Source: Lingula anatina (taxonomy: Eukaryota > Brachiopoda > Lingulata > Lingulida > Lingulidae). From it: a stretch of 64,000 bases of DNA. This document shows, piece by piece, positions 49,113-61,200 of this stretch. The notes under the pieces were generated by a model. The model ran no database searches. It had not been told where the DNA came from and worked only from the letters and a program-made list of their open reading frames with translations. Position numbers and translations under genes: made by a program. Positions within the stretch are counted from its first letter, which is position 1; every line of letters starts with the position of its first letter. The stretch lies in contig NW_019775559.1 in assembly GCF_001039355.2 (NCBI RefSeq), positions 142,248-206,247 of the forward strand. The letters are read 5' to 3'.

Positions 49113-52100
49113 TTGTCTGTCGCTAGGCAGCATCCATCTCGATCTTCCTTTCATCTTTCCCTAAGTTTATGTTCCGCCGTTTTCTTTCTTTTTGCGCCAG
49201 TAGTTGGCTATGGAATGGGATATTAGTGGGATTTAAACTCACCATTCCCTATAGTGTTGCATGTTATATGTCCGCACCTAGGCGGATATAGTCCCTTGCC
49301 CTCTCGCGCGTGATTTGGAGGTTGCTATTTGGGAACTCTTCAGGAATAAAAAATCTGTATCAATATGAACGACACTTGATGTAGAGAGCTTAAAGTGCAG
49401 TTTATGATCGTTATGTGGCTTCGAATTACAGCGATAAAAATGCTTCAGTTGCAAGTTCGTTTGAATCATTATTCTTAATTTGAAAAACGTCAATGCTAGT
49501 TAATAAGAGGAAGCATAACTTGTCGTGTGTGGTTATATTAAAGTGGGCATGAATTGTATTCCTAAGACACCAGCATGTGTAATGAATTAAATTTTTATGC
49601 TAAGCCGAACAAATTAATAATTTGGCAAAATAGAAAAGATCTTTTTTTTGTTGTTGTTTGTTTCTCTCATTACAGTAACACGTATTGTGTTAGATAATGG
49701 GAGGTGAATGGCCCTGCATCACCAGCTGTCGTCACCAATGATGACAGAGGCCTGTTTCACAACGACTTTAGGCTGAAAGTTCAGTCTACCCCAGATAATC
49801 GGTAAAAGTTTAATTTAAGTTGCTGATATGTATATATCGTGGTGGCCAGGACTGGGTTAATTGTATTTGGGAAATGGCAAATTAATGCAAGTAAATGTCT
49901 TGTTTTAATTAAAAGTTTTACCTGCAAGACGAAAAGTAAATTATAATTAAGATTCGCTTGATCAAATTGATAAAGAAGTATAAATTCTGTGTTCTAGAAT
50001 CAGACAACGGGGCGCAGTTTTTAAGAGAATAGCCCCCCCCCCCCCCCAAACCCGCAGACGAGATTTGAAACCATCCTTCACTCCTACCGATTCTAGGCAA
50101 TGAAGTGTTAGATCGCATCATGGTAGATTTGCGTTTGGAAACCATGAAAATAGCGCCGCTGGGTGTACATCAATATATCTAAATCTGTAAAACTTACCTC
50201 GATCCTTTCCCTTCGTTATTTGAACCGAGGGAAGTCTTTCCCAAGCTATTCTGTTAACGCGACTGACCCATTGACTTTTAAAACCCGTCTTCAATGTTTC
50301 CCTGACACTTTACTGTTATGTTGGAATGCTAACACATATGTCCGACACGTCCTTTGCTTTCATGGGAATCATCAGAGATAGCCCAAGGTCTTTCCACGTA
50401 AAATAAAGTGAAAATAATAAAGTGATAGTGTGGTCAGAAATAATGGAAGACTAGGGAGCGAGAATAAGAGCTGGAAGCATTTATCCATGGATATTTTTAG
50501 TTATTTTCGCTAACGTTCTGCAGAATTACAGGTTATTGTACAAAAATAGCAATTCACCATGTTTTGCTGTTACTTTTGTATTGCTTTTTAGAACGATATT
50601 CCAAGCACATAGAACACCATTATCGCTGAAATTTAACCCAAGCTCATGCAAAATCTTGACTGCAATCTCGGCAATCGTTCGTTCCATTGACCCCTAATCC
50701 CATTAACCAATAACACGGGGGTTGTAATCAAAGGGTTGCTTTCCGAAAGAGGGCGTAAAGTCGCGCTATTCTCAGAACAGATGACAAGAAGACCGAGGTG
50801 GAGGTAGGATTCGCTTAGTAATACAAATATGTAGCTGATTTGTTTTCTAAGAAGAAGGAACTCCATGCAAATAAAAAACACACAAATAACTTCCTCGGCC
50901 TACGCTTCATAATTTTTTTATTCAGTTACCCATGTTCAGTTTTAAATAACACATGACTGTGAACAAGCACAAAAGGGTATGTTTTTCTTTGAAATATTTG
51001 CATTTGATATATTCAGTTTTTGCTCTTCGTTGTTAGATAAAAAAATATTTTCAAACAAGATGGTCACACGCCCTCTCCCCTCACCAGTTTTATATGATTA
51101 CAAATTGATTACAGACTGTTACAAATCTTCAAACGATGTCTCAAATCTCTTGGCAGAAATCAAAGCAATTCGCAGAGGATTTATTATGAAAGGCTTCAAG
51201 CAATCCAATACTCAACTGTCCTATAGAAGTTTTAATTCTTCTAACAAACATACCGTGTTCGCTTAAAAACTTTTTAGCTGAAACTTTTGTCATCCTTAGG
51301 AAATAATATCTGCAGTGCTAGGTTAATGATTGCCACTTTGTATGCATAGATAGCCGTGACTTTTCATGTCCATGAACAAAAGTTCATATTGGATTACAGT
51401 TTAAAAAGGTTCGTTATGTTTTATATTACTGTAAGCCAGCCCATCACATTCGTAATATTCACAGAGTAGGTGAGGGATAAAGTTTTAATACTGTCTTCAA
51501 CTCCCTCGGAAATGTCACGATTTTCAGCAAATTTCTTGAAGAATTTCGGTATGTTTAGCTCATCAAATTTTGCCTGATTAGATTGTTACATAGCCTCCTT
51601 GGGTTTCCCCAGAGAGATCCATGTAACCTGCATCTATTGGTTGTCACCTCACATTATCGGCCTCTTTGAATACAGTGTGAAAAAACAATTTATTACGAAA
51701 TTTACTTTCTATGAAACAAATATTTAACAAAATACAGTAGAAAATGTAGGCCCTATGCAGCAATGTCTTCAAAATACGAAGCAGCGCCATCCAGTTAAAG
51801 GAAAACATCACTCACACAAAGAAATTTTGATTGCAAGGAATGGCCTTCTAAGCCCTCCTTACAACCTTATTTGTGTTGACTGATTACAGAATTATTATAT
51901 TTTGAAAGATTAGTTTAACAATATATTTGATATCAATTTTGATTTCTAATGTGATTCACTTAATACTGGCAATGTGATTATTTACAATATTGAATTAATT
52001 TTTGAAGAAAATTTTTTCTTGGGGTTAGATAATAAAATCGGCCATGATTGGCCAAATCTCGGACAACCAATTCCCTGCATTGTTTACTTACTAGGTATGG

Positions 52101-54664
52101 ATGATGGTGTGAAGGTTTGTGGTAATTTGGGATGGGGGACACATAACGAAAATGAGTGAAAGAAGATAATTGTTCAAATATTTTCTGCTATTTTCTCTTT
52201 CACGAAAGCAAATCTAACCTTCACTTTCAAAATCTCTGATCAAATAAATAGTAATAATAATGATATGTCATATTACAGTATATGGCTACATACATGTAAA
52301 TGCAATAAATGATAAAAAGGTGTAGTAAACATTTTTTGACCCCAGATTNATCCCCATTTAGTTTTTTACTTGGTCACCCCACTAGCCTTAACTTCAACTT
52401 GAAACCGTACACCTTTTGTCATAGCCATTTAAAAAGTGTTTTAATTTTCATTTTCAGCGGCAATCCCACACTGCTTTCCTCTACATTGCACTTGTAGACT
52501 AGTAGATCTTTCCTGCCGCGAATGAGTCAATGTTTTTTCCATCTGGACGACAAGACCTTAACCATGTGCAGGAGGATTAATTCGTATGTTCGACATTCTG
52601 CTCTTCTGGTTTCAAAAATCCCCCCTGTGGCGGGGCCACTGATCTCTGATGCAGAGTAAAACGGCACATTTTTTTATTTCATTTTTTTAGCAGTTCGTGA
52701 AAGGCAGCAGTAATTTGTAAGTGTAATTTTGCTCTCTACAAACCTTAGGATTATCAAAGATACACCACAGCCGAATAACTGATGTTTAATCTTGTGTGAT
52801 GGGGTTACATTGATAAAGAATAGAAGTCAACTGGTCACAAATGAACAATGTAACCCATTCCACTTCAACATAAAATCCAATACTTATTCCCGGTTATATT
52901 GGTATTATAGTGCTGTGAATATTGGGTGAACCGCAGGCCACACCCCAGCACAATGCTGTGTCTTATGTGAAGCACAGACACAACGAACAAACGTATGCAA
53001 TTTATTTTAGTAGTCTCGACGTTTTCCCTGCCCGCAGATAATTTTTTCTGACGACCCTGTCTCTAGCCAAGCCTCCAAGCCTGCTTGAAGATACAAAGTA
53101 GTAGCCTTTCTTGATTCTTAAACCAAAAAAATTACATTTTCATGTAAATAGTTTGAATATCTTTTTATCTCTGTGCGACTTTTGCTGCGAAATTTCTATT
53201 TCTTTATTTTTGTGTAAAAAATATAGTTCCAATATACAATAAAATTATAGCATATGATTATTTATACTTTGTGTGATTTATCTTCCAACAACGTAGATAT
53301 TTTTTCTTCTTTACAAGCGCTTCAAAATCAAAATATAGTAAACATTTTTTAATACTTGTAGTTTACATATTTAATAAAATTTAGATACTAGTCGTCATTC
53401 GTAACATTGTTTCTTCTTATCCTAAGTTAGATGATATTTTATTTGATAAAGATATTAAGAACCCGGCGAATGCTGTCCTTAAGTAATTACAAAGGGATGG
53501 CGCTGAATCCTACATCAAATGGAGTTTCGTCTTGTTTTCGAAACTAATCCGTTAAGCATATTCTGTATCCAATACAGTTTTTAAAGTTTTTACTATCCTT
53601 CATCATTGTAATATATTTCTGTATTGCACTATCCTGAATGTTATTTTATTTTATTTACAAGCGTGTGAGTTTAAGTGTCAGTTGAGGTGTACCGGGTGCA
53701 TGTATCTAAGTCGTAAGGTTTTCATTCACAGGACATCCGTTATTTTGAGGCAAAATTCGCCACCAATATCTGAAAGAGATGAAAAAGAAGGAAGGTCGAA
53801 GAGAGAAAACAACAGATGCCACAAACCTGGGAGTTATAGTTAAAGTTGGTGAATATTTAACCGGAATTGGCATTTTCTGTACTAAGTAAATATAACCTGA
53901 GAAGCTGAAGCGTGACTGAAAACGGGGTAAAGACGCACATCATTCACTCAAATCTGCCGAGGTGTTGAGAGACACGGTTGCATGAACCATGCTTATGGCT
54001 TGTTCTTAGAATGAGCACCATCAAAACATAATCATAATACCTCTCTGGCAAGGGGAAGGGGGCTCCGATAGGCCGCTTTCACCTTTCCCCTATCACTTGT
54101 TATCGAGAAGAGATGAACGGATCTAGAATGGTTCATTTGCTGTCGTGCACCCCACAGGCCCTTCCGCAAGATGCCATTTCTACTTTAAATCTCAGCGTGA
54201 ACAGTTGTTTACCTTTTTAACCTTCAGCAGACCGAGGTGCGCCATGTATATGACCCTAGGAGAGGTGAGAGAGGGGGAAAGAAAATACAAGCTCTTGATG
54301 TGAAATATAAATAATTGTACAGCAGCGTACATCCTCGGAAAGTTGATTTTATTTATTGATGTTCACGTGAAAAGGAGATTCAATTTTGAGAAAAACAGGG
54401 CGATGATAATAAAATTCGTGTGACAGAAAAAAAGTGGCCTGACCCAAATATTGAAAAAAAAACGGGTTCTTTCTTTTATTTCATCTTATTAAAAATGTAC
54501 ATTTTCAAAGACTGTTGTTAAGTCATTCAATTAGATTCTTTCGTGAAGCAAGTGATGCACTTTCTAGTTCCAAATATAGGAACAACAATTCCGCCATGAG
54601 CTCTTCACACTGATTAAGTCGATGTACAATGTAAAATAAATAATTATGACGTATAGTAATATAT

Positions 54665-54838
54665 CTTAGCAGGCCCATAACCAGCAATTTCAAAATGGGG
54701 GTTCTTTTTCTGAAAAAGTGGACTTTTTACTATGAAACCTTGGTGTACATAGATAAAATTTTACCCAGAGGAGACCTTTTTCCGGCAAAAAGGGCGGTTC
54801 TTTCGAACCCCCCCTCCCCGGGGTCCAGGCCTGCTAAG
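54665..54838. mobile_element. 174 bp MITE with perfect 11 bp inverted ends
   Basis: CTTAGCAGGCC at 54665-54675 and GGCCTGCTAAG at 54828-54838 are exact reverse complements. No coding sequence. The target duplication is unclear. Confidence 0.7.
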
Positions 54839-55647
54839 TGTACCGTCTGAGTGTCAGCCTAGCTTTTGCTACACTGTAGTGCACGTTCCCAGAGTGAAAT
54901 ATCAGTGTACAACTTTTTTCATTCATCAACAACAGAAACAAAAACCAATGCGTCTGCGTTTCAAAAATTCCAGTTCCCTAAATTTCAGAGTAATTTTACC
55001 CACCCAGGATTGTTTGAAGGGGTTTGGGACCCACTGAAGGGCCCCAAAAATTTTGATATTTAGAGGGAGAGCGGCGTCATTTGATAAGGTACAGAACTAT
55101 TATTCAGCAAGTCAAAATGCTAATTTCAAGAGGGAGCCATTGGTGTGATATTTTTCAGAAATCCGCTACTGCCATCAATCATCAATAATCTGCGTAAAAA
55201 AACATTTTTAAAAATGCATCCAATACTTTTCAATCAATATAGGGAAGCACCCACCCACCCACCCCCTTCCAAAAAAAAAATTGACACTGATAAAAGTAAG
55301 CTTCAGTTGTAAAAGCCATGCGATATATGTGCTGGTAGCGTCTCCCCTAACGCACGGCCGTGGAAAGCGGGATTTCATAGAAAGTGTTCACCATTTTCAG
55401 GTCACTACTCTTTTCTTGCTGGTAACAATGTCTCACAAAAGACTATTTTGGAATACGTTATAATGTTGATGTTACTTATGATTTCCATGACTTTCAAAGC
55501 TACTTACGAAATGAGAACAAAATCGCTCAAATGTTTAAGGCGATTGTTTATTGCACCACAGGATTTTCTTTTAAAACATTCACTATAAACATTCCAAACC
55601 TGGAAGAACTAGTGTATCTAACCAACATGTATACATGAATAAGCGTT

Positions 55648-55992
55648 TAAAGGGAAACTCCATGGGATTTAACCACCAAAAGGATTTTCCCACAAAAATA
55701 TGCAATTTTCATGTACTCAAGAATTTCTCACCTATCTCTCTCTGCACTTGGATTCGAACTTTAATTGAATTAATAAAGGGTTGATTTAGTTTAAAATGAA
55801 TGGTCAGTCATTATAACCAACAAGAATCTTCCTTAGCTTTGATGGAAATATCAACATCAGGTATAAAAAAAAAGAAGAAAAAACTATTTTAGGGATTAAA
55901 TCATTTTAAGGTGTATGGAAGGTTTATAGGAAGCTGTGGTTAGCAAAAATAAGCATTTAGAGCATTTTCAAACCCATGGAGTGTACCTTTAA
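55648..55992 (+). mobile_element. MITE family B, copy 2
   Basis: Begins TTAAAGGGAAACTCCATGGG and ends CCCATGGAGTGTACCTTTAA, an imperfect inverted repeat of about 20 bases. It matches 39437-39760 along its length. Confidence 0.8.
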
Positions 55993-56303
55993 ACATTAAT
56001 CTTCTTAAATGCAAATCAGAAGAAATAAAATAAAATATGTAAACACCATTATCTTTGTCTGATAAGCCCAACTTATACTGCAAAGCAATTTTAATCCAGT
56101 AAGCACCTCATTATTACATAAAATAATGTATTTCAATTAAAAAAAACTTACCTATGAATAAGCCAATGGCTGAAACTAAAATTGAACAATCACAGGACAA
56201 GGAAATTATATTTAAAATTGTAAACCACATATTAAATCTTAAAGTCAAATTTAAAATACAAGGTGATCTTTGGTATATCAGAAATATATGTTTTATATAC
56301 ACC

Positions 56304-56520
56304 GACAGTCAATGAAAACGCATCAGAAAACTTTCTTGTACTTTTTTACCCAGAATCGATTCAAACCATACAAAGGAGTACAAAAGCACTTGTTTGGAGA
56401 GTGGGCTGACCACTATTTCATAATTAACTTATTTCACACGAAAACTGTTATTTTCTTAATGTGCCAAAGGAACTTAAAATATTATTTGATAAATAAATGA
56501 TGCGTTTTCATTGACTGTCA
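56304..56520. mobile_element. 217 bp MITE with 21 bp inverted ends
   Basis: GACAGTCAATGAAAACGCAT on the left is exactly complementary to the right end (56500-56519). TA-rich flanks (TATATA on both sides) would suit a TA target duplication as in Tc1/mariner, but this is not certain. Confidence 0.8.
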
Positions 56521-57060
56521 GTATATATATCGATTGATAGCAGATGAGATGCAAAACACTTAAGATGCAAATAGAGATAACATTCACTTGAAAGAATTTA
56601 GATGGTATAGAGCAACCACAGGCTGCATTCCCATAAACCCTTCATACTAGCTGGATTGATCTAACTCTGCAGGGTTCCTCACTAAAGTGCTTTCAGTGTA
56701 ATCAGGTTAATTGTCTGGTACACCCCATTGAGTTACAATGAGGTAATTGACTACTGTTAATTATATCTAGCAGCTTGAGTAGTAGTATAAAACAATGGAA
56801 GAACCTTTAAACACACAATGCACCAAAAACTAGTATTCTGAACAATGATGAAACACAGACCAATATTAGTACACATCTATGGTAACATATTTAAAACTAC
56901 TTGTTAATCTTGAAAATTAAAGAGACAATTTAAATTCACAGCTTATTTTTCTCCAGCTCTGTCATTCTAAAGGCTCCAATGTCACTGCTCTGGTCTGAGA
57001 AAATCTGCAGGAATTATTCTTCCTCACAAACTTATATAAGATGAAAGACGGTGTGAAATA

Positions 57061-57663
57061 TTACTCAGACACATCTCCATCTGGACTACTTAGAAGAGAG
57101 ACTTCCTCAAATTTCCCCATGCTAAGTTTTGACATTGTCTTTTTCCATTTTTGGATTCCAGTTTCTTTGCCACTTCTCTCAATATTAGCAGCCTGACTGA
57201 ATGCTCCTACACTCTTTGTGTTTTGTCGTGTGGACCCCAAACCTAAATCTCCATCCACTTCACTGTCATACAATACAGAAGAGTCTGCATTTGAATTGTG
57301 TTGATATTGACTAAAATTATGGTGTGAGTTTTGGCCACTATCTGCCTCTCTTGTGCTGTCATAGGAACTGTTGTCATGGAAACTACTTTGACAGTCTGCT
57401 GAGGTCCTGTCAGGTATATTTCTTGGCATTTCTACCATGGGGATATTTTCCTCAATATTGCTGAGGAGTCTTGCATATTCTGAACCCCTGTTGCCAGGGT
57501 TATTAACATGGGAATTGTTGACACGACTACCACTGGTTGCCATGGATCCTGCACTCCCTGGTTGCACCAAGGCAGCTTTCTTTTCATCATTGTAACAAAA
57601 CATGTATTCAAATGTGTCATATAGTGCCACCAGAAAGCAGAACACACCTATCAGCAAAATAAT
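57061..57663 (-). CDS. PCSK7: PCSK7 last exon: membrane helix and cytoplasmic tail
   Basis: The acceptor TCTGTTTTAG precedes 57663. 200 codons and TAA: the transmembrane helix, a juxtamembrane Cys, then a Ser/Asn-rich tail with EYARLL and, near the end, EEVSLL. Confidence 0.88.
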   Translation of the reverse strand: MILLIGVFCFLVALYDTFEYMFCYNDEKKAALVQPGSAGSMATSGSRVNNSHVNNPGNRGSEYARLLSNIEENIPMVEMPRNIPDRTSADCQSSFHDNSSYDSTREADSGQNSHHNFSQYQHNSNADSSVLYDSEVDGDLGLGSTRQNTKSVGAFSQAANIERSGKETGIQKWKKTMSKLSMGKFEEVSLLSSPDGDVSE

Positions 57664-58207
57664 CTAAAACAGAATTTGAAAAAATATTACACATTTCTAT
57701 CAAAATCAAAAAAGTCCATTCCAACTAACAAATGAATTTTCATCAGCAGCCAAAGTTAAGAATGAGCTGACATTTTATGAAGTAACCCAAGTAACAATCT
57801 CAAGGTTAAAAAACACTTCAAAGAATACTATAAAATGTTGTTGACTGCAATACCACATTACAATGTATACTGAAGACAAGGCATTTACCTTTAGAGTTTT
57901 GGGTGGAATGCTGGCTTCAGGACCTTGGTTGGCAGGAGGGGGCGGACAAGGCTTTGTGAAGTTGTCATAAAGATACCTCCCAGACACAGCATCTGATATT
58001 AGTCTTAGAAAACAATAAAATATATGATCAAAACTTATTTGGCGGGTTTTTCAGGACACATGGTGAGGAAAGGAGGGTGGGAGTGTTTAGCGATCACAGG
58101 GAAAATCAGAGGAAAGAGAAGCAGAGGAAGACTGCGTGTTGGCTTTGTCAAGAGTTTAGGTTTATGGATGGGTCAATATAATAGTCAATGTCCAGCAAGG
58201 ACAAGAT

Positions 58208-58244
<37 letters not shown>

Positions 58245-61200
58245 TAATAAGTGTAGCGTAATAATATCTCTCCTCCTTTTATTACACAAAAAAAATGGAG
58301 AAAATGAAATATCAGCTTTCACATGGTATTTTATTTGTTCAAACACTTTATTGTACAATAACTCAGCTAATTAATGTTTAAAACTTCCATGATAACGTGA
58401 AATCCACTATTATTCATGTCATAGAGACTGTATACATTACCTCTTTCTTGCCTCAAAATTTCCACGGTTCATCTGAGATCCAAACAATACCAACTGCCAT
58501 TTCTCAAAGATGCCAAATGGAAAGATGTGGTTTCCTGGTCAAAAAGTAAAGTTTCAGATATGGAAGAAATGTAAAATCAATTAGAATTTTCTTAAGAGTC
58601 TTTACCCATAATTATTTAATTTAATATCAATGTTTGTAATTCTTTAGTAAGTTGAAATCAGTATTTCAATATGGATTTAGACTTCATCTTAAATTACATA
58701 TTTGAAATAAAACTTTCCAAAAGATAAACCAAGAACTTTATAATAACACAATACCATGCTTACCACAGCAATTGGAGAGTTGAGGAGGTTAAGGCCAATA
58801 AAACTAAAAGATCAGATGTACTGCCTCTTGACCATGTACCGCCCGCAGGGTGTGGTCCATCGAGGGTATCACAACCAACAGAGATAGTTGTTAAGTTATT
58901 AAGTGTTCAGAGTTGGCTGATGCAACAATAAAAATGCACAGATGCCCACTAATGAATATTTTTCACGGTACAGCATATAGTGAAAAATGATTGTCTTTGC
59001 ATTACGTCACAAGCATGTGACAGTGCTGAATCGTAGTCACAGGTGTGACTATTAGGTGTACTTTGCAGTAGCACTTCAGTTCTAGCCCCACAGCTTAGCA
59101 GTCAGGACACACTAAAATTTTCAAGATGTCTCAAGGCAGGGAGTCGGTTCCTAACAGAGGAGAAACAGAGTCCCTAAAGTAAACGACATCATAACCCAGA
59201 GAGTTAAAACCCAGGTCATCGCCTCCCAAACAGTAGTGCTATACAACCTACAGAGCATGATAGCCACCAATCTTAAACAATTCTCGGAGTCCATGGACTT
59301 AACACAAAAGCATATCCCTAACATAGAGGAAGAAGTGTCCTCTTCTTATATGTTTAGAAGAAAGGGCAACGAACAACAGTACATGGTGAACGATCAAGTC
59401 TTAAGGAAGCTAAACGATGCTGACGAAATCCTAAGATGCCAAAAGGCTTCAAACAACACATTGGAGAAGGCCTGGGAGAAAATCTGCGAAGGTATACAGG
59501 TCTTATTAGCCAGACAGAAGCTTATAGAGATTGCAGATTCCAGCTCACAAGGTTGGCGCATTGATGAAGAGAACAGTTCAAAGCCCGTTGCAGATGACTC
59601 AGAGGATGAAAAGCGCATCCTTAAAGCTCAATCAAGGGCCGAGAGAAAACTCAAGGAAGGCATTAAGAAAAAATCTAGGAGTGACTAAAACCGGAGATTT
59701 CAGCCTTACCCTAGAGCCAGGTACAACAGACCAGGGAAATGACAGTGTCCAGTAAACAGGCCAAGAGAGGATTGGGCCAAAGACTATCCCAACGATGCCA
59801 GACAGAGCAAGAATGAAACAATAAGTAGACACTGTTATACTCACAAAGGCAAAATCGAACGTTTCGATGATGCATGTTTATCTTGTGACAATAAATATTC
59901 AAACAAAAGTGAAAGTAAACGATTAGAATGTGACTTTGAGCAGTTATCCCAAACAGAATAATTTGCATAGCAAAATTGTATTCTGTCACCCGTAGGTAGA
60001 TTTAAGTCATACATTTCAAAATGGGTCAAAACAGAGGCTTGGTCTCACTTATTGGAAGTTATTGAATCAGGTTACAAAATTCCTTTTAAAGATACACCTG
60101 ATAAGGTCTTTCTCAGAAACAACAAATCAGCCCTGGAAAATGCTACTTTCATATCCAGCGAAATTACAGCTTTGTTGAACAAATGTTGCATATCAGAGGT
60201 ACATTTTCCGCCCCACGTTACCAACCCTATATCCGTCGCTTACAGTAGGTCCGGTAAACCTCAATTGGTATTAGATTGCAGGCACATCAATCCTCACTTA
60301 TTCAAATTCAAATTTAAGCACGAAGATTTCAGCATAGCCAGAGATAAATTTAAGAAAGGGGAATATGTGTTTTCATACCATTTGAAATCTGCTTATTTCC
60401 ACATTTTTGTTTTTCCCGATCAATGCACCTTTTTCGGATTTACTTGGATCATAGATGGGAAAGAAAGATCATTTGTTTATAATTCACTTCCATTCGGTCT
60501 AGCTACTTCCAGATTCATATTTTCTAAACTTACGAGGCATTTTGTCAAATACATCAGGTTGAGGGGACACAAAATCATCATGTACTTGGAGGATGGGACA
60601 GCCCGGAGACCCCAATTTTTCTAGCGCTTGTCAGTTCAGCAATTTAATCAGAGAAATTTGCAGTTCTGGGCATTTGGGGTAAGTGAGAATATTAAACTGC
60701 ATACATGTGGTCATGGTCTATATGGAGTTAACCTTGCAGTAAATGATGCAGGCTGACATACAAAACGTGGTCCTGGCAACAGAAAGCAAGGTGAAAGGTT
60801 AACAGGCTAGGATGTATGATACCTTACTTTGTACTGTACATGTATATGGTGCTGACCTCTATCTGTGACCTTCAGTTTCCAAATTCCTACTGGGTTCTCA
60901 CCCCAACATCTCACTGTGCTGAATGTCCAACCTTGGAAACCATCTGATGAACTGAATAAAAAGAAAAATGAATCAATTATACTACATGTACATGCATTTA
61001 AATGAGGTTTAAAATGCTATTTTCTAGAACCAAAAATCCAAGCTTAAAATATGAAAATCCAAATCACCACTGTGACACAATAATTGTTTTTAACAATGGA
61101 GACAGAGATAGATGGGGAGGAGGGGGGGAGAGCAGGGAGCCAATAATGAGAGTTCATTTAGGTTTCAAGTGGCACGTACAAATATAGAACAAGTAAGGTG

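Larger units (their letters stand above)
45849..57060. other. Intergenic region between two minus-strand genes, no gene seen
   Basis: No exon-like coding sequence was recognised. The region must include the promoter and 5' UTR of the IgGFc-domain gene (just above 45848) and the 3' UTR of PCSK7 (just below 57061), but I see no clear TATA box or poly(A) signal. Four small inverted-repeat elements and two microsatellites are listed separately. Confidence 0.6.

Noticed and set aside
56630-56790. Possible third copy of MITE family A
   Set aside because: Similarity (TCTAACTC...GGGTTC...CTCACTAAA) is suggestive but too short and diverged to call by eye.
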